From Streptosporangiaceae bacterium (GTDB lineage Bacteria > Actinomycetota > Actinomycetes > Streptosporangiales > Streptosporangiaceae): a DNA stretch of 46,821 bases. How positions within the stretch are numbered: position 1 is the first letter of the stretch; the number at the start of each line of letters is the position of its first letter. Under the pieces are notes generated by a model. The model searched no databases. It was not told the DNA's origin and saw only the letters and a program-made list of their open reading frames with translations. Made by a program: the position numbers and the translations under genes. The DNA is taken from positions 1 through 46,821 of the forward strand of contig JAICYD010000047.1 in NCBI GenBank assembly GCA_025934375.1. Reading direction: 5' to 3'. Shown here one piece after another: positions 1 through 6,568 of the stretch.

Positions 1-6
1 GCACAA

Positions 7-78
7 GGCCCCATCGTCCATGGGTTAGGATCACTGCCCTTCAAGCAGTGGAACGGAGTTCGAGCCTCCGTGGGGCTA
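7..78 (+). tRNA. tRNA-Glu(TTC), non-canonical C33
   Basis: A cloverleaf can be folded by hand: a 7-bp acceptor (7-13 with 71-77, one G-T pair), anticodon stem 33-37/45-49, T stem 54-58/66-70 and T loop TTCGAGC. The anticodon TTC lies at 40-42. Position 33, almost always U in tRNAs, is C here (base 39). No CCA is encoded. It is the first complete member of a dense array and the next tRNA starts two bases later. Confidence 0.85.
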
Positions 79-79
79 C

Positions 80-151
80 TGCGCGGTCGTCTAACGGAAG
101 GATGCCGGCCCCATAAGCCGGGTGATGACGGTTCGAGTCCGTCCCGCGCCC
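80..151 (+). tRNA. tRNA with CAT anticodon, C33 and 1-72 mismatch
   Basis: Anticodon stem 105-109/117-121 encloses the loop CCCATAA, giving CAT at 112-114 with C instead of U at position 33 (base 111). T stem 127-131/139-143 has loop TTCGAGT. The acceptor is six good pairs plus a mismatched first pair (t80 against c150). Initiator tRNAs also have a 1-72 mismatch, but the three stacked G-C pairs of an initiator anticodon stem are absent, so elongator Met, Ile(CAU) or a degenerate copy are all possible. Confidence 0.7.
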
Positions 152-155
152 CCAA

Positions 156-228
156 TCTCGCGTAGTCCAATCGGCAGGACAGCGGACTGTTAATCCGCTA
201 GGTAGAGGTTCGAATCCTCTCGCGAGAG
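156..228 (+). tRNA. tRNA-Asn(GTT)
   Basis: Perfect 7-bp acceptor (156-162/221-227), anticodon stem 182-186/194-198 with loop CTGTTAA and anticodon GTT at 189-191, T stem 204-208/216-220 with loop TTCGAAT. U33 is present. No CCA is encoded. Confidence 0.9.
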
Positions 229-242
229 CCCAGCTCACTATT

Positions 243-314
243 GGCCGTGTAGCTCAACGGTAGAGCACCATCCTGTCACGGTGGCAGGTGCCGGTTCGAA
301 TCCGGTCGCGGTCG
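243..314 (+). tRNA. tRNA-Asp(GTC)
   Basis: Acceptor 243-249/307-313 (with G-T wobbles), anticodon stem 268-272/280-284, loop CTGTCAC with anticodon GTC at 275-277, T loop TTCGAAT at 295-301. Discriminator G314 fits tRNA-Asp. Confidence 0.9.
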
Positions 315-317
315 CGA

Positions 318-347
318 CCCCCTGGTCTTTCATGATTTGCCAGGGGG
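318..347 (+). other. 8-bp hairpin inside the tRNA array
   Basis: A perfect 8-bp inverted repeat (318-325 with 340-347) encloses a 14-base loop between tRNA-Asp and tRNA-Arg. It is not followed by a T run, so it does not look like a standard terminator. It could be a processing signal or a remnant of a lost tRNA. Confidence 0.5.
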
Positions 348-352
348 ACCGA

Positions 353-427
353 ATCCCTGTGGTGAAGAGGAGATCATGCCAGACTACGAATCTGGCGTCG
401 CAGGTTCGAGTCCTGCCGGGGATGCCA
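353..427 (+). tRNA. tRNA-Arg(ACG) with encoded CCA
   Basis: Acceptor 353-359/417-423, D stem 362-365/374-377 around a loop with the usual GG and flanking A bases, anticodon stem 379-383/391-395 with loop CTACGAA (anticodon ACG at 386-388), T loop TTCGAGT. Discriminator G424 is followed by CCA at 425-427. It is the only array member I see with an encoded CCA. Confidence 0.9.
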
Positions 428-450
428 CTTCAACGAAAGTCACAAGACTA

Positions 451-521
451 GCCCGGTTGGCGTAATGGAAGCGTATCGCTCTTACAAAGCGAGGACGGGG
501 GTTCGACTCCCTCACTGGGTA
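451..521 (+). tRNA. tRNA-Val(TAC)
   Basis: Acceptor 451-457/514-520 with two G-T pairs, anticodon stem 476-480/488-492, loop CTTACAA (anticodon TAC at 483-485), T stem 497-501/509-513 with loop TTCGACT. The next tRNA begins about one base after its discriminator A521. Confidence 0.88.
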
Positions 522-522
522 C

Positions 523-595
523 GGTGGTCATGGTGTAGAGGTTCGCACACCAGGCTGTGACCCTGTAGGTCCCGGTTCGATCCCGGGTGATCACC
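523..595 (+). tRNA. tRNA-His(GTG)
   Basis: Acceptor 524-530/588-594 plus G523 facing C595, which matches the extra G-1:C73 pair that marks tRNA-His. Anticodon loop CTGTGAC gives GTG at 557-559. T stem 571-575/583-587 has loop TTCGATC. Confidence 0.9.
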
Positions 596-599
596 CCAA

Positions 600-681
600 G
601 CGTCGGTGGCAGAGTAGTAATGCAGCGGCCTGTAAACCCGTCGCCCTAGCGGTATCGGTGGTGCAAATCCATCCCGGCGCA
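600..681 (+). tRNA. tRNA-Tyr(GTA)-like, class II, atypical T loop
   Basis: Acceptor 600-606/674-680, anticodon loop CTGTAAA (GTA at 632-634), and a longer variable region as expected for a bacterial tRNA-Tyr. Two irregularities are visible: the last anticodon-stem pair is a C-C mismatch (629/637), and the T loop at 662-668 reads TGCAAAT, so the normally invariant TTC is TGC. Confidence 0.7.
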
Positions 682-710
682 CTCACTCGCAAGTCCCATT
701 GGCTCCAAAT

Positions 711-779
711 GCTTCCGGTAACGGAATTACAGCCGTTCGTCCGAAGAACAGCATCCTAGTTCGACTCTAGGCGGAAGCG
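711..779 (+). tRNA. tRNA-Arg(CCG)-like, short D arm
   Basis: The 7-bp acceptor (711-717/772-778) and the T arm (755-759/767-771, loop TTCGACT) are perfect. The anticodon arm has four pairs (735-738/746-749) around loop GTCCGAA, giving CCG at 741-743. The D stem (718-721/727-730) starts directly after the acceptor with only a 5-base loop, so linker positions 8-9 appear lost. It may be degenerate, or a tRNA-like RNA rather than a working tRNA. Confidence 0.55.
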
Positions 780-784
780 CTCGT

Positions 785-856
785 GTCGCGTATCTCACCG
801 GTGTGGGGGGCAGTCCGCAAAACTGCCAATGTTCGGTTCAACCCCGAAACGCGACT
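785..856 (+). tRNA. tRNA-Cys(GCA), non-canonical C33
   Basis: Acceptor 785-791/849-855 is perfect, T stem 832-836/844-848 has loop TTCAACC, and anticodon stem 810-814/822-826 encloses CCGCAAA with anticodon GCA at 817-819. Position 33 is C (base 816), as in the Glu and CAT genes of the same array. Confidence 0.82.
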
Positions 857-860
857 CTGG

Positions 861-932
861 CGACCCGTGGTCCAGCGGATAGGACGACACTCTCCTAAAG
901 TGTCGGCGCGGGTTCGACTCCCGCCGGGTCGG
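861..932 (+). tRNA. tRNA-Arg(CCT)
   Basis: Perfect acceptor 861-867/925-931, anticodon stem 887-891/899-903 with loop CTCCTAA (CCT at 894-896, U33 present), T stem 908-912/920-924 with loop TTCGACT. It is the last tRNA of the array, about 100 bases before the TerD-domain gene on the same strand. The gap holds a GC-rich inverted repeat at 938-951. Confidence 0.92.
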
Positions 933-1032
933 CGCTCGCCCGGCACCGGGCCAGAACACCCGGCCAAGGCGCCCGGCTTGCATCGGAGATCGTCACAACA
1001 GGAAGCGAAACCCGAGAGGGGGGTGTAGGGAA

Positions 1033-3246
1033 GTGAACATGATCAGCGCGGACAAGCTCATCTTCACCATGCGGCACCGCGTGGTGACCCCGGACGTTTC
1101 CGCGGGAACGCCCACCGAAGGAAACCGCGCCGTCGTCGTCGCCCGTCAGGTGGACACGGCGCTCATGAAGGCCGGGTTCAAGTGCTCTGGCGAGCTCCTC
1201 AGCGCGCTCGGCGCGCTTCCCGAGGGCCGTGCCATCGATAAGGGCGTGGAGATCATCGGCTGGGCGCGCGAGCTGGCCGGCGACCATGTCCGGCACAACG
1301 CCTACTTCATCGACTTCCCGGCGAACGTCCCCGACACCCTTGACTTCTGGATGGAGTGCATCCGGGACGCCCTGGCCGACCCCGTGACCGCCGCGGGCAC
1401 CGAGGTCGTCATGAGCTCCCGCGGTGACCTGGCCCTCAACCTGCTGTCCCTGCCGAAGTACGGCACCTACCAGCACGCGTACGCGGAGATGCTGGCCCGG
1501 CACGAGGATCTGGTCCCGGCCCTCAGCGACCGGATCACGGTGCTGCACCTGGGCGGTTCGCTCGCGGACGAGGCCGCCAGCCTCTACGGCGAACTGGCCG
1601 CGAGCACGGTGCCGCTGAACGGCCAGGCACTGGCCGCGCTGCGGTTCCTCGCGGACTACCACGGCGGTGGCACCGGCAGCATCGACGGCAGCGCCGTTGC
1701 CATCTTGGACATCGCGGTGCGGGAGAACAAGGCCGTCATCAACGCGGCCCGCGTCCGCGCTGGGATCGCGCCGGAGATCGACACGCCGACCGACGTGCTG
1801 CGCATCGCCGCCGAGCTCTCCGGCGGGGACGTCACGCTCGCGACCGCGACCCGGTTCCGGTCGCTGCCCCGCGCGCAGCGGCGCGTCCTGCTCACCGCGC
1901 TGGACACCGTCATCAGCAACGCCCCGGGCAAGCTGGCCGACGTGAACCGGCATCCCGAGCAGTGGAAGCGGCTCGGGGAGCGACTGCACCCGCATGAGCA
2001 GCCTCAGCCAGGGGCGGCGGATGTCTTCGCGGTCGCCCGTGGCCAGAAGGCGGCGCCCTCGCTGGCCTCCCGCGTGGAGGCGGCGTTCGGCGACGGCGAC
2101 GTCGCCCGGGCGGTCCAGACCCTGGCCGTCGCGCCCGGCATGCTGTGGCGGGCCGCCGACCGGGTCCTGCGCGCCAGCGCCACCAGCGCCGGCCTGGACC
2201 AGGTCCTGGAGTCCTTCACGGCAACGGCTCCCCACGTCTCCGGACGAGTCCTGCTTTCGGTGCGCGAGCACCTGCAGAACCGGGCCACCATCCGGCCGGC
2301 CACGGGCAGCCGCGTCTTCGTCAACCGGGCCGGGCGCTGGTTCGTCACCAGCGAAACCCGCCCGAAGCTCGATGCCGGGGTGGTAGCGCGGATGCTCGAC
2401 CTGATCGACGCCGAGATCGAGCGCAGGCTGCCAGATCCTGGCCGCCTCGTGGTCGACCCGGCGATCGAGCCGGTGGCGCTCCCGCTGTCCGGCAAGTCCG
2501 CCCCCGAGGGGCTGCGGGTGTTCCCGCGCGGGTCGGTCACGCCGGTTGAGGGGGAGGTGCTTCGCTTCTTCGTCTACTGGCGGCAGCGCGCGCAGCGCAC
2601 CGACTTCGACCTGTCGGCGATCATCACCGGCGAGGAGCTCGACGGCGAGGTGTGGCTCAGCTACACCAACCTGACCAACTTCGCCGGCGAGCACTCCGGG
2701 GACATCACCTCCGCGGCCGACGGGGCCAGCGAGTTCATCAACCTGGACCTCGGCAAGCTGGGGCGTCGCTGCGTCATCCCGCAGGTTTACGTGTACGCCG
2801 GCGAGGGCTTCGCCCAGGTGGCGGAGAACTTCTTCGGCTTCATGACCATGGCGCGGGAGCAGAAGGGGGCTCCGTTCGAGCCTCGGACCGTGCGGTCCCG
2901 GTCGGCGCTGCACGGCGACGGTGATGTCGCGATGCCGCTCGTCTTCTACCGGGGCGAGGACGGGCGGTGGTACGCCAAGTGGCTGCACCTGTACCTGCGC
3001 GGCCGGGGCAACGTCTGGGGCGGCACCCGGGTCGAGGAGAACCGGGTCACCTCCAGGCTGCTGACCCAGTCCGTCCTTGGGCGCGACTACCTGAGGGTGG
3101 GGTACCTCATCGGCCTGCTGCGCCGCAAGGCCAGCACCGGCGACGACGTCCCCGTCACCTACATCGGCGTCGAGCGGCCAGAAGACCTGCCGCCCGACGC
3201 CACCGTGTACACGCTGGCCAACCTGGCCAGCCTTATCCCGAAGTAA
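1033..3246 (+). CDS. TerD-domain protein of the MXAN_6230/SCO0854 type
   Basis: This 737-aa protein is probably cytoplasmic: no signal peptide or membrane segment is visible. Residues about 496-640 look like a TerD domain (RTDFDLSAI near residue 522, then an alternating strand pattern and FFGFMTM near 600). The N-terminal two thirds is a helical, repeat-like region resembling the actinobacterial/myxobacterial SCO0854/MXAN_6230 family. I see too few cysteines for the RING domain of some relatives. TerD domains are known from calcium-binding tellurite and stress proteins; the role here is unknown. GTG 1033 follows a purine-rich stretch; ATG 1039 is an alternative start. It lies directly downstream of, and co-directional with, the tRNA array, which suggests a linked function (inference). 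Confidence 0.72.
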   Translation: MNMISADKLIFTMRHRVVTPDVSAGTPTEGNRAVVVARQVDTALMKAGFKCSGELLSALGALPEGRAIDKGVEIIGWARELAGDHVRHNAYFIDFPANVPDTLDFWMECIRDALADPVTAAGTEVVMSSRGDLALNLLSLPKYGTYQHAYAEMLARHEDLVPALSDRITVLHLGGSLADEAASLYGELAASTVPLNGQALAALRFLADYHGGGTGSIDGSAVAILDIAVRENKAVINAARVRAGIAPEIDTPTDVLRIAAELSGGDVTLATATRFRSLPRAQRRVLLTALDTVISNAPGKLADVNRHPEQWKRLGERLHPHEQPQPGAADVFAVARGQKAAPSLASRVEAAFGDGDVARAVQTLAVAPGMLWRAADRVLRASATSAGLDQVLESFTATAPHVSGRVLLSVREHLQNRATIRPATGSRVFVNRAGRWFVTSETRPKLDAGVVARMLDLIDAEIERRLPDPGRLVVDPAIEPVALPLSGKSAPEGLRVFPRGSVTPVEGEVLRFFVYWRQRAQRTDFDLSAIITGEELDGEVWLSYTNLTNFAGEHSGDITSAADGASEFINLDLGKLGRRCVIPQVYVYAGEGFAQVAENFFGFMTMAREQKGAPFEPRTVRSRSALHGDGDVAMPLVFYRGEDGRWYAKWLHLYLRGRGNVWGGTRVEENRVTSRLLTQSVLGRDYLRVGYLIGLLRRKASTGDDVPVTYIGVERPEDLPPDATVYTLANLASLIPK

Positions 3247-3253
3247 CCATCCC

Positions 3254-3397
3254 GGTGTAGCATCACCCCGCCAGCGGCGGCCATCGGCGAGCTTCCTTCT
3301 CCTGGCTCGAAACCAGGATCCCCCATGGGGATCTGCGATGTAGCCCGCCGGCTCTCCGCCGCTGGTTCACCGCCGCTGGTTCACCGGCAACCGGTGC
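3254..3397. ncRNA. Candidate structured RNA between convergent genes
   Basis: The gap between the TerD gene and the convergent lipoprotein gene folds strongly. A perfect 10-bp inverted repeat (3271-3280 with 3356-3365) encloses a 5-bp hairpin with a 7-base loop CTCGAAA (3301-3317, which looks like a Ser CGA anticodon arm), a 7-bp hairpin with a 3-base loop (3317-3333, where the long variable arm of a class II tRNA would sit) and a small 4-bp hairpin (3342-3353). Hairpins also lie at 3254-3267 and 3383-3397. There is no canonical T loop, so it is not a standard tRNA. It may be a tRNA-like RNA, a tRNA remnant or an elaborate bidirectional terminator. Strand is uncertain. Confidence 0.35.
3357..3384. 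repeat. 14-bp tandem direct repeat
   Basis: Two adjacent copies of a 14-bp unit containing CGCTGGTTCACC lie in the folded intergenic segment downstream of the TerD gene. The first copy overlaps the 3' arm of the long outer stem. Confidence 0.7.
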
Positions 3398-5440
3398 TCA
3401 CGCTATGGGGGCAAGCCGCACCCATCCCTCGTGTTGCAACGTGCCGAGATCGCTGGCCAGCAGCCCGCCCGGCGATACCGTCCACAACGTCCCGCCGATG
3501 ACGAGCGAGCGCTGGATCGATCCCTGGGCGGGGCCGGGCACCTGGAGCAACCCCGCCTTCGTCAGGCTGCCGCCCGACAGCCGCAGCACCAGGTCGCCGG
3601 TTTGCGCCCCGGAGTCCAGCGGAACCACGACCAGGCTCGCGCTCGGCCAGTACAAGAACGCGTGCGGGTCGAACTCCGCGGTCGAGGACGAGCCCGCCAG
3701 CGCGTACGTCGCCAGCCGGATTGGCGCGGCGAGGTCCGTCACGTCGAACAGCGAGACCTGCATGCCGCCGACGTGGCCCATCGAATCCGCCGACTGGCCG
3801 ATCCCGATGAGCTGAGAACCGGACACCGGGTGCAAGTAGGCCGAGTACCCGGTCAGCGACAGCGAGCCAACCACCCGCGGATGCACGGGATCGCTCAGGT
3901 CCACCGTGTACAGCGGATCGGTCTGCCGGAACGTGACCACGTAGCCGACCGGGCCGTTGAAGCGGACCGAGTAGATCCGCTCGCCTGACCCCAGCCCGGT
4001 GGCCTTCCCGGCCACCGGCATGGCCGGCCCGGCCAGCGACAGCGAGTACACCGCCGACGAGCTCGCCGGCGCCGACGCCCCGGCTGGCGAGGGACCGTCC
4101 GCCGCCGCCCACGACAGGCCGGTCGTCGTCGCCACCCGCAGGTAGCCGTTCCACTCCGACATCGCGTACTGGTCGACGAGATACCCCGGCACGGTGCCGC
4201 TGGCCGCGAACCTCGGTGCTCCCGTCCCCGTAGTGTCGAAACGGTAGATCTCGGTCTGCGGCCGCACCCCGGCCGGACGCGGCCGCGCCCCGGCCGCCCG
4301 TGCGGGCGCCGGGCCGGTCCACTGGTTGCCGCTCGCGATGTACAGGCTCGACGCCGTCCCGTAAACCGTGTCGCCGTCGGCCTCGATGCTGACCGGGCTT
4401 CCGCTCCCCAGCGCCGGCGACGTCAGGTCGAACGTCTCCACCGTGAGCATGCTGGTCCCCGAGTACCGGCTCGGGTGGCTCACCGCCGTGCACGGGACCG
4501 TGCCGCTGACCGTCGTCGCGCCGCTGGTCGAGGTGTAGCCGGGCAGCCAGGCGTCCGCCGCTGCCCGCCGGACTGCCGCCCGGTTCTCCGCCAGCAGCCG
4601 CGCCTGCGACGCCGACGGCGCCATGACCTGGAAGATGACCCGCGGCGCGGTCTGCGTGACGACCCGCACCACGGACCCGACCTGGCGGGCGTCCAGCACG
4701 CTGCCGTCGATCGAATAGGAAGACACCACTCGCGGTGCCCCCGACAGGTCCACCAGCAGCAGCTCCGCATGCGGGCCTCCCGCAACGGAACGTTCCGCCC
4801 CCGGAATTGCCCTGTACCCGCTGCTTAGGACCAGGGCGTGATCGCCGCTCAGCAGCAGGTTGGCCGACATCCCCGCGAACGGCATGATCACGGACCTGGC
4901 CGGGACGCCGGGTCCTGCCGGCCCGCCGCCCGGTAGCAGCAGCGTCCCCGTCACCTGCCGCGTGGCCGCGTCCACCACGGTCAGCCGGTCGCCCTCGATG
5001 ACGACGATCCGGCGACCGTCGGTCTTGACCAGGTCAGGCTCGTCGACTCCGGGCACTGCCGTGTTCGTCCCGGAGTAGGCCGGCCCCGCCGCCGCTCCCA
5101 CCTGGGGCGCCGCGTTTCCCTGGGAAGCCGCCGAGGCCTGCGGAGCCGTCGCGGCGCCGGAGGCCGCCTTCATGTCGGCCCCGCCGGCCATGACGTCCGA
5201 CGGGCTGCCGGGCAGGCCGTAGGCGGTGACGCTCGCCGTGGTGGCGCGCCGCAAGCCGGCGACCGCGTCGGCGCAGCTGCGGTAGGCGGCCAGCCGCGCC
5301 GTCGGCGTCGCGGCGTGCGCCCGCGCTGCCGGGGGAGCGGAGGCATGAGTGGCCGGGCCGTGCGAGCCCGCGCCGGTGCAGCCAGCGGCCCCGAGGGCCG
5401 CTAGCGCTAGCAGGAGAACCAGACCGCGCTGACGAGTCAT
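3398..5440 (-). CDS. Secreted beta-propeller lipoprotein
   Basis: The 680-aa product starts at ATG 5440. A short hydrophobic leader ends in a lipobox-like GAAGC, so lipid attachment at the cysteine and an extracellular location are likely. After a low-complexity Ala/Pro linker, the body shows repeated strand blocks (VPGVDEPDLVKTDGRRIVVI, LLLSGDHALVLSSG, VGYVVTFRQTDPLYTVDLSD, LFDVTDLAAPIRLATY) typical of the actinobacterial Beta_propel family (PF09826), distantly related to WD40 blades. The partner or ligand is unknown. An in-frame upstream extension exists but would bury the signal sequence, so I reject it. It is convergent with the TerD gene and divergent from the next gene. Confidence 0.8.
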   Translation of the reverse strand: MTRQRGLVLLLALAALGAAGCTGAGSHGPATHASAPPAARAHAATPTARLAAYRSCADAVAGLRRATTASVTAYGLPGSPSDVMAGGADMKAASGAATAPQASAASQGNAAPQVGAAAGPAYSGTNTAVPGVDEPDLVKTDGRRIVVIEGDRLTVVDAATRQVTGTLLLPGGGPAGPGVPARSVIMPFAGMSANLLLSGDHALVLSSGYRAIPGAERSVAGGPHAELLLVDLSGAPRVVSSYSIDGSVLDARQVGSVVRVVTQTAPRVIFQVMAPSASQARLLAENRAAVRRAAADAWLPGYTSTSGATTVSGTVPCTAVSHPSRYSGTSMLTVETFDLTSPALGSGSPVSIEADGDTVYGTASSLYIASGNQWTGPAPARAAGARPRPAGVRPQTEIYRFDTTGTGAPRFAASGTVPGYLVDQYAMSEWNGYLRVATTTGLSWAAADGPSPAGASAPASSSAVYSLSLAGPAMPVAGKATGLGSGERIYSVRFNGPVGYVVTFRQTDPLYTVDLSDPVHPRVVGSLSLTGYSAYLHPVSGSQLIGIGQSADSMGHVGGMQVSLFDVTDLAAPIRLATYALAGSSSTAEFDPHAFLYWPSASLVVVPLDSGAQTGDLVLRLSGGSLTKAGLLQVPGPAQGSIQRSLVIGGTLWTVSPGGLLASDLGTLQHEGWVRLAPIA

Positions 5441-5493
5441 GCCCGTACAACGATGCCGTCCGTCCGTATCGTTGAAATCCCCCGGTCCCCGCG

Positions 5494-6513
5494 GTGACCC
5501 TGGCCACATTTCCGTTCCTGGCCGGGCAACCAAGTACCCCCGCTCAGGCGCCGGCCAGGTTCAACCCGCTGGTGCCCTACGCCGCGTTCGGGTGGCTGCC
5601 AAAGGGCTTCTCCGAGACCCTGGAGCCGCCGAGCATCTTGCTGGGCCTGGATTCGGGCACGGACCAGGTGCGGCGCGCTGCCTGGAGCCCCAGCCACCGG
5701 TCGGTGACGCTCCAGGTGACACCCAGGGGCGCCTGCCAGCGGCCGGGCACCCTCACCGGGAACTGGTGGGGGCCATCGTGCAGCCAGCCCCCCGCGGACT
5801 TTTCCCGGCGGCTCCCGCCAGTGAACGGGCGGCCCGCGCTCCGGGTCGCCGACGGCATCGCCTGGGAGTACGCGCCCGACGCGTGGGCATCGCTGACCGC
5901 CGGGACCGGCGTGACCTCATCGGGGCAGACCATCCCCGCCCTGACCCGGGCTGAGCTTTACCAGGTCGCCAGCCGCGTGGCGTTCGGGTCGCGCCAGCCC
6001 ATCTACTTCCCCTTCCGCCTGGCCGGCGGGCTGCCGCCCGGCTGGCAGGCGGGGTACGTGGGCTTCCGGGTGTCGGGGACGCGGCTCGTCTTCGAGCAGG
6101 GCTTCGCGGCCGGGCCGGCTGCGCGGCCGGAGCCGGCCGACGCGCTCTCTATCGAAGCGACCACCGGCAGGCCACTGCCCCTGGCGGTCCCTTGCCACTT
6201 CACCCCCGGCAAGTCGTCGTACGTCACCAGGGACGGGGTGCGATGGATCGCCACCCCCGCCTCTGCCGACGGCGGCTCGAGTGTCTGCGTGGCCAACCCT
6301 GACCCGCGCCTGGCCCGCAACGACGTAGCCGGCCGGGTGGACGGGCTGCAGGTCTACATCGGAGCAGGCCCGTCCGGGCCGCTGGGCGATGCCCTGTCGG
6401 TGCTCGGCCGGCTGACGCTGCTCGGCCCGGACCCGGCGAACTGGACGGACCGGCCGTTCGGGGCGCCCGATTTAGGAATCTTTAACAATCAGCGGGGCAT
6501 GCCCGGCCCGTGA
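5494..6513 (+). CDS. Hypothetical protein, possibly 5'-truncated
   Basis: The 339-aa product starts at GTG 5494; an in-frame TGA at 5473 limits extension upstream. I recognise no catalytic domain. The sequence begins inside what reads like the middle of a protein (FNPLVPYAAFGWLPKGFS near residues 22-40), a pattern I associate with the extracytoplasmic part of actinobacterial membrane proteins, yet no membrane anchor or signal peptide precedes it. The gene may have lost its 5' part, or encode a soluble stand-alone domain. Several cysteines (ACQR, PSCSQ, VPCHF, SVCV) would suit an exported disulfide protein. It is divergent from the beta-propeller lipoprotein by about 50 bases. Confidence 0.55.
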   Translation: MTLATFPFLAGQPSTPAQAPARFNPLVPYAAFGWLPKGFSETLEPPSILLGLDSGTDQVRRAAWSPSHRSVTLQVTPRGACQRPGTLTGNWWGPSCSQPPADFSRRLPPVNGRPALRVADGIAWEYAPDAWASLTAGTGVTSSGQTIPALTRAELYQVASRVAFGSRQPIYFPFRLAGGLPPGWQAGYVGFRVSGTRLVFEQGFAAGPAARPEPADALSIEATTGRPLPLAVPCHFTPGKSSYVTRDGVRWIATPASADGGSSVCVANPDPRLARNDVAGRVDGLQVYIGAGPSGPLGDALSVLGRLTLLGPDPANWTDRPFGAPDLGIFNNQRGMPGP

Positions 6514-6568
6514 GGGGGAAGTTTCCGTATCAAGCCCGCGTAACAGTCTCAAATCAGTGTGGTGACGC

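Noticed and set aside
895..2988. Long open frame of about 697 codons antisense to the TerD-domain gene
   Set aside because: It lies opposite a gene with clear domain similarity, runs into the last tRNA and has the Arg/Gly/Asp-rich, domain-free composition typical of GC-rich shadow frames.
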